Shown here in pieces: positions 25,420-33,850 of a stretch of DNA of 64,000 bases; the stretch's first letter is position 1, and every line of letters begins with the position of its first letter. The notes under the pieces were generated by a model. The model saw only the letters and a list, made by a program, of their open reading frames with translations. It ran no database searches and was not told the origin of the DNA. Origin of the DNA: Crossiella equi (GTDB lineage Bacteria > Actinomycetota > Actinomycetes > Mycobacteriales > Pseudonocardiaceae); contig NZ_JAGIOO010000001.1 of the NCBI RefSeq assembly GCF_017876755.1, positions 1,736,001-1,800,000 of the forward strand. The letters are read 5' to 3'. A program made the position numbers and the translations under genes.

Positions 25420-26674
25420 GCACGAGGTGGTTGACCGCGAGCGCCGTGACCACCTGCACCGCCAGCCACCGGCGGCGGTGCGGCAGGAGGGCGGTGCCCG
25501 CGGCCAGCCACACCGCGAACGGCAGCCAGATGCGTTCCACCTCGGCCTTGCTCAGCCCGGACACATCCGCCGCCAGCACCGCCAGCACCGCCACACCGAC
25601 CAGCGGGAGCAGCACGCGGGAGCCGGCCACACGGCGCAGCCCGGCGGCGGTGGCGGGACCGACGGCCAGGGCGAGGGCGGCGAGGTTGGCCCACACCCAG
25701 TAGCCGTACGGGCGGGCGGTCGCGATGCCCTGGTAGTAACGCTGCACGACCAGGTGGTAGCCGTCCAGCCACCAGAACCCGCCCGCCAGGAAGCCCAGGA
25801 CCACCGCGAGCACGGCCGCCGCGGCGGGCAGCAGGGTCCGGCCGCGCCAGGCCGCCACGAGCGCGAGCGGACCGAGCAGGACCAGGCCGTAGCTGAGGAA
25901 CAGGCCGAAGCCGAGCAGCAGCCCGCCGAGCACCCCGCGCCACCAGCGGCCGAGGGCGAGCAGCGCGATACCGGTCGCGGTGACCCCGGCGAACAGGCCG
26001 TCCGCGGAGACCCCGAACCACACCGCGCCCGGGAACAGCGCCAGGAACGGGGCCGCGCGGCGGGCCAGCTCCTCGGTGCCCAGGGCGCGGACGGTGACCG
26101 GGACCGCGACCGCCACCAGCGCGCCCACCAGGACGGTGACCACCCCGGCCCACACGCCGCCGCCCAGGCCGATCCGGTCCAGCAGCACGTAGACCAGGAG
26201 CGCGCCCGGCGGGTGGCCGGAGACGTGCGTGGTCCAGGAGTCCGGCTGGAAGTCCAGGATCCGCCCGGCGAAGCCCGCGAGGAACGTGCCGAGGTCGGTG
26301 ACGCCCGGGACCTCGTGCAGGTACTCGTCGGTGGTGGTCAGGCGACTGGCCAGGCCACGCTGCCAGCCGTCGGCGGTGGCCAGCGCGAGGGTCCAGGCGA
26401 CGGCGGTGAGGTAGGCGGTGGCGAGCAGCCCGCGCCACGGCAGGCGGTCGGCCAGCCGGGGCCCCCAGAGGACGGCGGCGACGGCGAGCAGCAGCGCGGG
26501 CGCGGTACCGGGGCCGAGGTGCGGCAGCCACTCGCCGAACAACGGGGCGGCCCCGGCGAAGATCGGCACGTCCCGGGCGCGCAGCACCGCGCCGACGGCC
26601 GCGGCGGTTCCGACGAGCAGCACGAGACCGGCCGCCGCGTACACGTCGCGACGGTTCTGAGAGGTGGACACCAT
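25406..26674 (-). CDS. Polytopic membrane protein, probable GT-C-like glycosyltransferase
   Basis: 422 aa with about 11-12 hydrophobic helices. The first extracytoplasmic loop holds acidic residues (TTTDEYLHEVPGVTDLGTF), and a SGHPPGALLVYVLLDRIG motif follows. An HPPG-like loop after a long first loop is common in lipid-linked-sugar mannosyltransferases, but no exact family signature is recognised. The ATG at 26674 (MVSTSQNRR) is followed at once by TM1. It is read divergently from the GT2 gene (26778) with 103 bp between them. Clustering with epimerase, GT2 and cofC-like genes supports a role in surface glycan or glycolipid assembly; that is inference. Confidence 0.65.
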   Translation of the reverse strand: MVSTSQNRRDVYAAAGLVLLVGTAAAVGAVLRARDVPIFAGAAPLFGEWLPHLGPGTAPALLLAVAAVLWGPRLADRLPWRGLLATAYLTAVAWTLALATADGWQRGLASRLTTTDEYLHEVPGVTDLGTFLAGFAGRILDFQPDSWTTHVSGHPPGALLVYVLLDRIGLGGGVWAGVVTVLVGALVAVAVPVTVRALGTEELARRAAPFLALFPGAVWFGVSADGLFAGVTATGIALLALGRWWRGVLGGLLLGFGLFLSYGLVLLGPLALVAAWRGRTLLPAAAAVLAVVLGFLAGGFWWLDGYHLVVQRYYQGIATARPYGYWVWANLAALALAVGPATAAGLRRVAGSRVLLPLVGVAVLAVLAADVSGLSKAEVERIWLPFAVWLAAGTALLPHRRRWLAVQVVTALAVNHLVLTNW

Positions 26675-26777
26675 TGTACGGTAAGGGCTTCGCGTTCCCC
26701 TCCGGAGATCCCGTGAGAACTCGGTAAGCACCGCAAGGGTTCCGATCCGTCCACGGTGGACCCTACCTTCGGTTGCC

Positions 26778-27443
26778 ATGACGGAGAAGCTGGTCGGGTC
26801 GGATGTGGTGCTGCCCTGCTTGAACGAGGCGGCCGCGCTGCCCCTCGTGCTCGCCGCGCTGCCGCCGGGGTACCGGGCGATCGTGGTGGACAACGGGTCC
26901 ACCGACGGCACGCCCGCCGTGGCCGCCGGACTGGGCGCACGGGTGGTGCACGAGCCGCGGCGCGGGTACGGCGCGGCCGTGCACACCGGGATCGAGGCCG
27001 CCGAGGCGGAGTTCGTGTGCGTGCTGGACGCCGACGGCTCGATGTCGGCCGCCGAGCTGCCGCGGCTGCTCGCGCCGGTGGCCGCCGGGACGGCACGGCT
27101 GGCGGTCGGGCGGCGGCGGCCGGTCGGGCGCGGGGTGTGGCCGTGGCACGCGCGGGCGGGCAACGCGCTGCTGGCGCACCTGCTGCGGCGCCGGGGCCTG
27201 GCCGTGCACGACATCGGGCCGGTGCGCGCGTTCCGCCGGGACGACCTGCTCGGCCTCGGGGTCGCCGACCGGGGATTCGGGTACCCGCTGGAGCTGTTGC
27301 TGCGCGCGGCCTCGGCCGGGTGGTCGGTGTCCGAAGTGGACATCGAGTACCGGCCCCGGGCGGCGGGCACGCGGTCGAAGGTGAGCGGGTCGGTGCGCGG
27401 CACGCTGCGCGCGGTGCGGGACATGGCGGGGGTACTGCGATGA
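26778..27443 (+). CDS. GT2-family glycosyltransferase (DPM1-like)
   Basis: 221-aa GT-A fold enzyme, soluble or membrane-associated. Donor-site motifs are VVLPCLNEAAALPLVLAAL, VVDNGSTDGTPAVA and the metal-binding VLDADGSMSAAEL. Then come VGRRRPVGRGVWPWHARAGN and HDIGPVRAFRRDDLLGL, the acceptor-side motif of polyprenyl-phosphate sugar synthases. The length suits the short rSAM-associated 'transferase 2'-like group and DPM1-like enzymes. The stop overlaps the next ATG by ATGA. The sugar and acceptor are not predictable. Confidence 0.88.
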   Translation: MTEKLVGSDVVLPCLNEAAALPLVLAALPPGYRAIVVDNGSTDGTPAVAAGLGARVVHEPRRGYGAAVHTGIEAAEAEFVCVLDADGSMSAAELPRLLAPVAAGTARLAVGRRRPVGRGVWPWHARAGNALLAHLLRRRGLAVHDIGPVRAFRRDDLLGLGVADRGFGYPLELLLRAASAGWSVSEVDIEYRPRAAGTRSKVSGSVRGTLRAVRDMAGVLR

Positions 27444-28096
27444 CCGCGGTGCTCGTGGTGGCCAAGTCGCCCGTGCCCGGGCAGGCCAAGACGCGCCTGT
27501 CCCCGCCCGCCACGCCGGAGCAGGGCGCCCGGATCGCCTGGGCCAGCCTGGTCGACACCCTCGCCGCGGTGCGCCGCACGCCCGGGGTGCGGCGGGCGGT
27601 CGCGCTGACCGGACCGCTGCACGAGGCCGTGGCGCCGGTGCCGCTGCGCGGGTTCGCGGTGCGGCCGCAGCGGGGCGCGGACTTCGCCGAACGCCTGGCC
27701 AACGCGCACCTGGACGTGGGTGGCGCGGTGTTCCAGATCGGCATGGACACCCCGCAGGTCACCCCGGAGCTGCTGGCCGCCTCGGTCGAGGTGCTCGGTT
27801 CCGCGCAGGCCGTGCTGGGGCTGGCGCAGGACGGCGGCTGGTGGGGGCTGGGCGTGCGGGAGGCGCGGTGGGCCTCGGTGCTGCGGGGGGTGCCGATGTC
27901 GCGGGAGGACACCGGGGAGCGGACCCTGGCCGCGCTGCGGTCGGCCGGGCTGACCGTGGCGCTGCTGCCCGTGCTGTCCGATGTGGACACCATGGCCGAT
28001 GCCGTCGCGGTGGCCAGGGACCTGCCGGGATCGGCGTTCGCGCGGGCTGTCGCCGCCGTCACCGAGGTCGCTGGGGTCGCCGGGGTGCGGTCGTGA
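27440..28096 (+). CDS. TIGR04282/DUF2064-type glycosyl/nucleotidyl transferase (cofC-like fold)
   Basis: 218-aa protein starting MTAVLVVAKSPVPGQAKTRLSPPATPEQ, the nucleotide-binding KxPxPGxxKTRL signature of the family. QIGMDTPQVTPELLAAS and LAQDGGWWGLGVRE (DGG-W-GL) are its other conserved boxes. This family is called 'transferase 1, rSAM/selenodomain-associated' and some members act in arsenosugar synthesis. Here it is coupled by ATGA to the GT2 gene before and by GTGA to the methyltransferase after. Reaction unknown. Confidence 0.88.
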   Translation: MTAVLVVAKSPVPGQAKTRLSPPATPEQGARIAWASLVDTLAAVRRTPGVRRAVALTGPLHEAVAPVPLRGFAVRPQRGADFAERLANAHLDVGGAVFQIGMDTPQVTPELLAASVEVLGSAQAVLGLAQDGGWWGLGVREARWASVLRGVPMSREDTGERTLAALRSAGLTVALLPVLSDVDTMADAVAVARDLPGSAFARAVAAVTEVAGVAGVRS

Positions 28097-28716
28097 GCGG
28101 GGAGTTCGACGCCGCGCTGCTCGGCCTGGCCGACCGGCTCCAGCTGCCCGGGGGCCGGTCGGTCACCCTGCCGGTGACCCGCTGGCAGCACGGTCCGGGC
28201 GCGGCCGACGAGTCGCTGCTGCGCCGCTGCGGCGGTCCGGTGCTGGACATCGGCTGCGGGCCCGGGCGGCTGGTCGCGGCGCTGGCCCAGCGCGGGGTGG
28301 TGGCGCTCGGCGTGGACAGCTCACCGGTCGCGGTGCGGCTGGCGACCGCGCGGGGTGCGGTCGCGCTGTGCCGGGACGTCTTCCAGCGACTGCCCGGGGA
28401 GGGGCGGTGGCGGGAGGTGCTGCTCGCGGACGGCAACATCGGCATCGGCGGTGACCCGGTGGTGCTGCTGCGGCGGGTGCACGGGCTGCTGGCGGCGGAC
28501 GGGACCGCGCGGGTGGAGGTGGACCCGCCCGGCACCGGGCTCGACCGGGCGAGGGTGTGCCTGGCGGGCACGGACTTCGACTGGGCGTGGGTGGGGGCGG
28601 ACGCGATCGGGCTGCTGGCGGCGGTGTGCGGGTTCACCGTGACCGCGCTGGTGCAGCACTCCGGGCGCTGGTTCGCCGTGCTGCGCAAGGAGGTGGTCCG
28701 CGATGCGGTGGCCTGA
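28093..28716 (+). CDS. Class I SAM-dependent methyltransferase
   Basis: 207 aa. SAM motif I is PVLDIGCGPGRLVAALAQRG near residues 50-70, followed by ALGVDSSPVAVRLAT (acidic loop). The post-I region is VLLADGNIGIGGDPVVLLRRVHGLLAADGTARVEV. The usual substrate-binding insertion is short, so the acceptor is probably small. The GTG start overlaps the previous stop (GTGA), and the last 14 bp overlap the next gene, a second strong coupling. Substrate unknown. Confidence 0.88.
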   Translation: MSGEFDAALLGLADRLQLPGGRSVTLPVTRWQHGPGAADESLLRRCGGPVLDIGCGPGRLVAALAQRGVVALGVDSSPVAVRLATARGAVALCRDVFQRLPGEGRWREVLLADGNIGIGGDPVVLLRRVHGLLAADGTARVEVDPPGTGLDRARVCLAGTDFDWAWVGADAIGLLAAVCGFTVTALVQHSGRWFAVLRKEVVRDAVA

Positions 28717-29827
28717 ACCGCCCCGGCCCCGGTTCCGGGGCGCGGCGCACGACCCCCGCGTGACCAGCCGGGTGGGGCTGTGGCTGGGCATCGCGTTCGG
28801 GCTGTGCTTCGTGACCGGCCTGCTCAGCCACGGCGTGCAGCACCCGCCCGCCTGGTTCACCTGGCCGGCGCGCCCGGTGAACCTGTTCCGGATCAACCAG
28901 GGTGTGCACGTGCTGAGCGGTATCGCCTCGATCCCGCTGCTGGTGGCGAAGCTGTGGTCGGTGTACCCGAAGCTGTTCGAGCGCCCGGCGATCCGCTCCC
29001 TGCCGCACGCCCTGGAACGCGTCTCGGTGCTGGTGCTGCTGTCGGCGGCGTTCTTCCAGCTGGCCACGGGGCTGTTCAACGTCGCGCAGAACTACCCGTG
29101 GGGCTTCTACTTCGTGACCGCGCACCACGCGGTGGCCTGGGTCGCGGTCGGCGCGCTGCTGCTGCACGTCGCGGTGAAGCTGCCGGTGATCCGCACCGCG
29201 CTGGCCGGACCCGTTGGTGTGCAACAGGATCCGGCACGCGGCCTGTCCCGCCGGGCCTTCCTGGGCGTGACCGGGGCAGCGGCGGGTGCCGCGGTGCTGG
29301 CCACGGCAGGTGCGACGGTCCCGGGCCTGCGCGGCCTGTCGTTCCTGGGCTGGCGGTCGGAGCGGGGTCCGCAGGGCCTGCCGGTGAACCGGACCGCGAC
29401 GGCGGCGGGGGTGTCCCGGGTGGACGCCGCCTGGCGGCTTTCGGTGCGCGGACCCGGTGGTACGCGGCGGCTGTCGCTGGCGGAGCTGACCGGGCTGCCG
29501 CAGGTGACGGCGGACCTGCCCATCGCGTGCGTGGAGGGCTGGAGCCAGACCGCGACGTGGACCGGCGTCCGGGTGGCCGACCTGGTCGCCTCCGTCGGGG
29601 CCGTCCCAGACTCGTCGGTGCGGGTGGAGTCCCTGGAGCAGGGCGGTCTCTACCGGGTGACCACCTTGCCACCCGGGCACGCTCACGATCCGTTGACGTT
29701 GCTGGCGTTGCGGCTCAACGGGGAGGAGCTGGGCCTGGACCACGGGTACCCGTGCCGGATCATCGCGCCCAGCCGCCCCGGGGTGTTGCAGACGAAGTGG
29801 GTGGCGAGCCTGGAGGTGTTGTCGTGA
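28703..29827 (+). CDS. Fused cytochrome-b561-like membrane domain and molybdopterin (sulfite-oxidase/YedY-type) oxidoreductase
   Basis: 374 aa. Residues 20-165 form about four helices with candidate heme ligands: His in LLSHGVQHP, NQGVHVLSG, and TAHHAVAWVAVGALLLHV. A Tat-like segment (GLSRRAFLGVTGAAAGAA) links to a soluble domain. That domain has the molybdenum-ligand Cys276 in LPIACVEGWSQTATWTGV, plus GYPCRIIAPSRPGVLQTKWVASLEV, as in YedY/sulfite oxidase. It looks like a natural fusion of the heme-membrane and Mo-catalytic partners that are separate in MsrPQ/YedYZ. Electrons would flow between the quinone pool and an external substrate. It overlaps the methyltransferase gene by 14 bp. Confidence 0.88.
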   Translation: MRWPEPPRPRFRGAAHDPRVTSRVGLWLGIAFGLCFVTGLLSHGVQHPPAWFTWPARPVNLFRINQGVHVLSGIASIPLLVAKLWSVYPKLFERPAIRSLPHALERVSVLVLLSAAFFQLATGLFNVAQNYPWGFYFVTAHHAVAWVAVGALLLHVAVKLPVIRTALAGPVGVQQDPARGLSRRAFLGVTGAAAGAAVLATAGATVPGLRGLSFLGWRSERGPQGLPVNRTATAAGVSRVDAAWRLSVRGPGGTRRLSLAELTGLPQVTADLPIACVEGWSQTATWTGVRVADLVASVGAVPDSSVRVESLEQGGLYRVTTLPPGHAHDPLTLLALRLNGEELGLDHGYPCRIIAPSRPGVLQTKWVASLEVLS

Positions 29828-30264
29828 CGCGGGATGGCGGAGCGGACCACGCGGCCGGAGGTGCGGCCGCGCGCTGGGTGCTCGGTGGGGTGGGCCTGCT
29901 GTTCCTGGCCTGGGGCGGCTGGCTGCTGTTCCCGATCCTGCTCGGCGACCCCGTCGGCGTCGGCGCGTGGCTGATCGGCGGCCCGGTCCTGCACGACGCG
30001 GTGCTCGCCCCGGTCGTGGGTCTGCTCGGGCTGCTCGTGCACACCCGCCTGCCCGTGCCCTGGCGCACCCCGGTCGCGACCGGTCTGGTGGTCTCGGCGG
30101 TGCTCGGCGCGCTGTCCGTGCCGTGGCTGTGGCGGAGCTTCGCCCCCTACACCAACCCCGGCCTGCACGACCGGAACGTGTTGCTGGGCCTGGTGGTCGC
30201 GCTGGCCGTGGTGTGGCTGGCGGTGCTGGGCGCGGGGCTGGTCAGGGCACGGGCGGGGCGGTGA
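29824..30264 (+). CDS. Small four-helix membrane protein
   Basis: 146 aa with four clear hydrophobic stretches (VLGGVGLLFLAWGGWLLFPI; LIGGPVLHDAVLAPVVGLLGLLVH; VATGLVVSAVLGALSVPWLW; VLLGLVVALAVVWLAVLGAG). Conserved-looking polar residues are GPVLHDAV and NPGLHDRN. I do not recognise the family. The GTG at 29824 overlaps the stop of the molybdopterin enzyme (GTGA), so it is the last gene of that operon and may help anchor or assemble it. The 3' end overlaps the convergent FAD gene by 23 bp. Confidence 0.75.
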   Translation: MTRDGGADHAAGGAAARWVLGGVGLLFLAWGGWLLFPILLGDPVGVGAWLIGGPVLHDAVLAPVVGLLGLLVHTRLPVPWRTPVATGLVVSAVLGALSVPWLWRSFAPYTNPGLHDRNVLLGLVVALAVVWLAVLGAGLVRARAGR

Positions 30265-31582
30265 GGCCGCCGCGGAAGAGGTTGTCCGGGTCCCAGCGGG
30301 CCTTGACCTCGGTCAGCCTGGTGTAGGTGGTCTCGTCGAAGGCCGCGCGCACGTCGGCGGGGTCGCTGGTGAAGTTCAGCGCGATCCCGCCGCTGGCCCA
30401 CGGGGCGAGCCCGGCGCGCAGCGCGTCCAGCTCGGCGCGGGCCTGGGCGAACTGGCGCGGCCGGGCGATGCTCACCCCGTAGTAGAGGAAGGCGGCGTCG
30501 CGGTGGCTCACCGCGTTCGGGTACTTGGGCGGGCAGGTGAACGCGCCGCCGAGGTGCCGGAGCTCGGCCATGGCCACGGTCTCGGTGCCCTGGTGCGCCG
30601 CCAGCAGCGCGTCCACCGTGGCCGGGGTCGCGGAGTGCAGCAGGGCGGTGTTGTCCAGGAACGGGATCGGGTCGGCCGGGTCGTGGAAGATGCTGTGGAT
30701 GCGCTCGTAGGGCAGGTCGCCGACGGTGTCCACCAGCGGGGTGGCGATCTCGCGCAGCGGCTTGACCACGCGCTCGCCGTCCGGGCCCGGGTAGGCCACG
30801 CGGATGTGCACGACCAGCTTGCCGCGCAACGGCTCCGGCAGGGCCAGGTACGGCGGCAGGCGGAGGACGGCGATCGAGGAGGTCAGCTCCTCCGGCACGG
30901 TGCGCAGCCACTCCAGGTAGGCGTTGAACACCTCACCCGCCTGCTCGACCGGGAAGTACAGGGCGCCGCCGTAGAGGCGGGCCAGGGGGAACAGGTCGAA
31001 GACCATGCTGGTGACCACGCCGAAGGCGCCCTTGCCGCCGCGCAGCGCCCAGAACAGGTCGGGGTGCCGGTCCGGGTCCACGACGCGCTCGGCGCCGTCC
31101 GCGGTGACGACCCGCAGCTCCCGCACGTGGTCGGCGGCGTAGCCGTAGGCCCGCCCGAGCAGCCCGACCCCGCCGCCCAGGGTGTAGGACACCACGCCCA
31201 CGTTCGGGGAGGACCCGTTGAGCGCGGCCAGCCCGTGCCGGGCGGCGGCGGCCACCACGCATTCCCACCGGACCCCGGCCTCGACCCGCACGGTCCGCGC
31301 CTCCGGGTCGACCCGCACCCCGTCGAGGTCACCCGTGTGGATGAGCAGTGCCCCGTCCGTGGGATCCGGCGCGTGCCCGGTGGCCTTGACCGACACGGGT
31401 AACCCGTCGCGGGCCGCGAACCGGACGGCGGCGGCCACGTCGGAGGCGTCCACGGCGCGCACCACCGCGGCGGGCGAGGGCAAGGCCGCGAGGTTGTACC
31501 CGGCGATCGCCTCGTCGTACCCGGGGTCGCCTGCCAGCAGGATGTCCCCGCGCAGACCGGGCACAGCGGTGGATGAGCTCAT
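30242..31582 (-). CDS. FAD-linked (PCMH/BBE-type) oxidoreductase
   Basis: 446 aa. FAD-binding segment: VVRAVDASDVAAAVRFAARDGLPVSVKATGHAPDPTDGALLIHT, with the His of the TGH motif available for covalent 8alpha linkage. It continues SSPNVGVVSYTLGGGVGLLGRAYGYAADHV, where the Cys used in bicovalent flavoproteins is replaced. A substrate domain follows, with the C-terminal berberine-bridge-enzyme end VKARWDPDNLFRGG. The ATG at 31582 lies six bases after AGGAAGG. Such enzymes oxidise alcohols, sugars or alkaloid-like substrates with O2; the substrate is unknown. Confidence 0.88.
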   Translation of the reverse strand: MSSSTAVPGLRGDILLAGDPGYDEAIAGYNLAALPSPAAVVRAVDASDVAAAVRFAARDGLPVSVKATGHAPDPTDGALLIHTGDLDGVRVDPEARTVRVEAGVRWECVVAAAARHGLAALNGSSPNVGVVSYTLGGGVGLLGRAYGYAADHVRELRVVTADGAERVVDPDRHPDLFWALRGGKGAFGVVTSMVFDLFPLARLYGGALYFPVEQAGEVFNAYLEWLRTVPEELTSSIAVLRLPPYLALPEPLRGKLVVHIRVAYPGPDGERVVKPLREIATPLVDTVGDLPYERIHSIFHDPADPIPFLDNTALLHSATPATVDALLAAHQGTETVAMAELRHLGGAFTCPPKYPNAVSHRDAAFLYYGVSIARPRQFAQARAELDALRAGLAPWASGGIALNFTSDPADVRAAFDETTYTRLTEVKARWDPDNLFRGGLTAPPVP

Positions 31583-31890
31583 CACGGCCTTCCTGGGGAG
31601 CGCACGGTGTTCCACCCAGACCTACGGGCCACCGCGCCACGAAGCCTCACCGGAGCCGGGGAACTGCCCCGAAGTGCGCCGGAACTCACCCCACCGGGCG
31701 ACACGTTCCCACCAACAAGGCGAACCCCCGCTCCCCCGCTGAGCCTACCGCCGTCCACCCGAGCGGCGTCCCCCGCTTCGGCAGCTCTTATCCACACCCC
31801 GGCCCACCCCCGACCCACCAGCCCATGTTGCCAGCTCCGGTGCACCGTGGGCACAGCCGGACGTGGGTCACCCGAACACCGGTTGTCCAT
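31583..31890. other. 308-bp intergenic region upstream of the FAD oxidoreductase
   Basis: The region holds no convincing gene. An open frame fits exactly between the MarR stop and the FAD start, but it has frequent A/T-ending and rare codons (ATA, AGA, CTT, GTT, AGT) unlike its neighbours. The sequence is less GC-rich near 31785-31800 (TCTTATCCACA), where a promoter could lie. No clear -10/-35 pair or operator palindrome was found. Confidence 0.5.
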
Positions 31891-32373
31891 TCAACTCAGC
31901 CTCGGCAGGGCGTCGCGGACGGCGTGGGCCAGCACCCGCAGCTGGTCGGTGAACTGCTCCCGCTCCTGCTCCGGCAGCACCGACAGGAACTGGCGTTCCA
32001 CGTTGTGGACGTGCACGTTCGCCGCCTCGACGACCGTCCTCTCCCCCAGCGCCGTCAGCCGCACCAGCTGCACCCGCCGGTCGCCCGGGTCCGCCACGCG
32101 TTCGACCAGGCCCGCGTGCACCATCCGGTCGACCAGGCGGGTCGCGCCGCCCGTGGTGAGCACCTGTTCCTGGGCGATGCGGCGCATCGGCAGGCCCGGC
32201 GCGCCCGCGCGGCCCAGGATCAGCAGCACCTCGAAGACCAGGTGGCTGATGCCGCACCGGGCCTCCAGCTCGCGGCCGAGCATGTACTCCAGGCGGTTGG
32301 CCGTGCCCAGGAGGCGGCCGAAGGCCACGACGCGGGGGTCGCCGGCGGCCTCGGCAGCCGTGGTGATCTTCAT
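31891..32373 (-). CDS. MarR-family transcriptional regulator
   Basis: 160 aa. The winged-helix core is ISHLVFEVLLILGRAGAPGLPMRRIAQEQVLTTGGATRLVDRMVHAGLVERVADPGDRRVQLVRLTALG, with the DxRxxxxxLT wing signature. Helical arms at both ends give dimerisation. The ATG at 32373 begins MKITTAAEAAGD; a GTG at 32400 would add nine residues and has a poor site. It follows the S33 hydrolase by about 50 bp on the same strand. The ligand and targets are unknown; the hydrolase or the FAD oxidoreductase are the nearest candidates. Confidence 0.88.
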   Translation of the reverse strand: MKITTAAEAAGDPRVVAFGRLLGTANRLEYMLGRELEARCGISHLVFEVLLILGRAGAPGLPMRRIAQEQVLTTGGATRLVDRMVHAGLVERVADPGDRRVQLVRLTALGERTVVEAANVHVHNVERQFLSVLPEQEREQFTDQLRVLAHAVRDALPRLS

Positions 32374-32424
32374 TTGTCCTGGTTCGCGCGCCGTGGCCAC
32401 TCCTGGGAGCCTAACGAGCCCCGG

Positions 32425-33723
32425 TCACAGCTCGCCGCGGGCCATCTTGATGAGCCGGTCCAGCACCCCGGCGGAGCGGCCCGCGCCGTCGTGCTCGAAC
32501 TCGTTGGTCACCCACACCCGGGTGTTGCCGACCGCGGCCGCGGTGGCCATCGAGTACTCCCGGTCGACGTACATGTCGTCGTAGTACACCGCCGCCGCGA
32601 CGGGGACCTCGTTGCGTGCCAACCGGTCCAGGTCGTACAGCGGGCCCCAGTCGGACTTGGCGGCCAGGATCTCGGCGACGTCCTTGAGCGGGGTCAGCGC
32701 CGGGTCCTCGTCGAACTGCCAGGGGTAGATCATCTCGCCGGTGTAGAGCACCGGGCCGTCGCCCTCGACGTCGAACTCGCCGAACTCCGCGCGCACCCGC
32801 TGCGCCGCCCAGTCAGTGGCCCGGCCCTGGGCGTAGATCGACTCGTGCACCAGCGCGTACATCGGCCCGACCGCGAAGGACAGCCGCGCGCCCGCGTTGG
32901 CGAGGAACTCATCCGAGAGCTCCGGCCCGGCCACGCCGTCGACGAACGCGGACTCCAGCAGGTAGTGCAGGAAGTCGAAGGAGCGCTGCGCGCCCAGGGT
33001 CATGCCCAGGGTCTGGAACCGGTGCGCGGTCAGCCGCTCGCCGGTGGGCAGCCGCACGTCGTGCGCCAGCAGGTGCTCGACCACGCGCCGGGTCAGCTCC
33101 ACGTCACCGGGGTAGCGGGCGAAGAACCGCTTGTTCTTCTCGACCACCCTCGGGTACAGGGCGCGGTAGACCTCCTCCGCGCTCGCGGTCAGCGGCGCCA
33201 GCCCGCCGGTGACCAGCGACTCGCGCAGCGACTCCGGGAACAGCGACAGGTAGGTCAGCGAGCAGAACCCGCCGTAGCTCTGCCCGTAGATGCTCCACTT
33301 CTGCTCCCCGATGAGCGCGCGCCGCACCAGCTCGGCGTCGCGCACGATCGAGTCGGCCCGGAAGTGCGTGAGGTACTCCGCCTGCGCCTTGGCAGCACCC
33401 CGCCGGGGCAGGGTCTGGCGGCTGACGCGGCTGCTCAGGCCGGTGCCGCGCTGGTCAAGCAGCAGCACCCGGTACTCCTGCAGCGCCCGCCCCAGCCAGG
33501 CGCTCGGGTCGGTCGGCCGCTCGCAGTGCATGCCCGGACCGCCCTGGAGCATCATCAGCCAGGGCAGCTCCTCGCGTTCCTTGCCCGCCGCGACGACCTC
33601 GCGGCCGAACACGGTGATCCGCTCACCGCCGGGGTCGGCGTGGTCGAGCGGGACGTCGAAGGTGTGGGCGGTCGTCACCAGGCCCGGCAGGCGGTCGGTG
33701 CGCACACGGTTGTGGGTCGTCAC
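32425..33723 (-). CDS. Alpha/beta hydrolase, proline-iminopeptidase-like (S33)
   Basis: 432 aa. The oxyanion segment MLQGGPGMHCERP precedes VLLLDQRGTGLSSRV (family DQRGxGxS). The nucleophile elbow is YGQSYGGF with Ser149, the cap domain spans about 180-320, and the C-terminus carries the catalytic His (NEFEHDGAG). Length and layout suit prolyl-aminopeptidase-like S33 hydrolases, which remove N-terminal proline from peptides. A GTG at 33723 (VTTHNRVRT) was chosen; GTG at 33732 is an alternative. It diverges from the pyrimidine operon. Confidence 0.88.
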   Translation of the reverse strand: MTTHNRVRTDRLPGLVTTAHTFDVPLDHADPGGERITVFGREVVAAGKEREELPWLMMLQGGPGMHCERPTDPSAWLGRALQEYRVLLLDQRGTGLSSRVSRQTLPRRGAAKAQAEYLTHFRADSIVRDAELVRRALIGEQKWSIYGQSYGGFCSLTYLSLFPESLRESLVTGGLAPLTASAEEVYRALYPRVVEKNKRFFARYPGDVELTRRVVEHLLAHDVRLPTGERLTAHRFQTLGMTLGAQRSFDFLHYLLESAFVDGVAGPELSDEFLANAGARLSFAVGPMYALVHESIYAQGRATDWAAQRVRAEFGEFDVEGDGPVLYTGEMIYPWQFDEDPALTPLKDVAEILAAKSDWGPLYDLDRLARNEVPVAAAVYYDDMYVDREYSMATAAAVGNTRVWVTNEFEHDGAGRSAGVLDRLIKMARGEL

Positions 33724-33762
33724 GGACAGCACGGTAACCGCCCGGCGCCTGGGTGAACTTTT

Positions 33763-33777
33763 GTTTTGTAACAAAAC
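33763..33777. promoter_or_regulatory. A/T-rich palindrome between S33 hydrolase and pyrimidine operon
   Basis: GTTTTGT-A-ACAAAAC is a perfect 7+1+7 palindrome in a divergent 127-bp intergenic space. It is strikingly A/T-rich against the surrounding sequence. It is placed to act as operator for the beta-ureidopropionase operon, the hydrolase gene, or both. The binding protein is unknown. Confidence 0.5.
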
Positions 33778-33850
33778 CCCTATTGTGCCGGAGTGACCCT
33801 CTTCATAGGTTGCCGGAGCCGAGACCGGTAACGACCGCGAGGGGTGGGCT

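Noticed and set aside
31582-31890. 102-codon minus-strand open frame fitting exactly between the MarR stop (TGA-ATG) and FAD-enzyme start (TGATG)
   Set aside because: The junctions look like translational coupling, but codons are not biased to G/C in third position (ATA, AGA, CTT, GTT, AGT, CGT occur) and the protein is Gly/Arg/Ser-rich without any family motif. Treated as intergenic.
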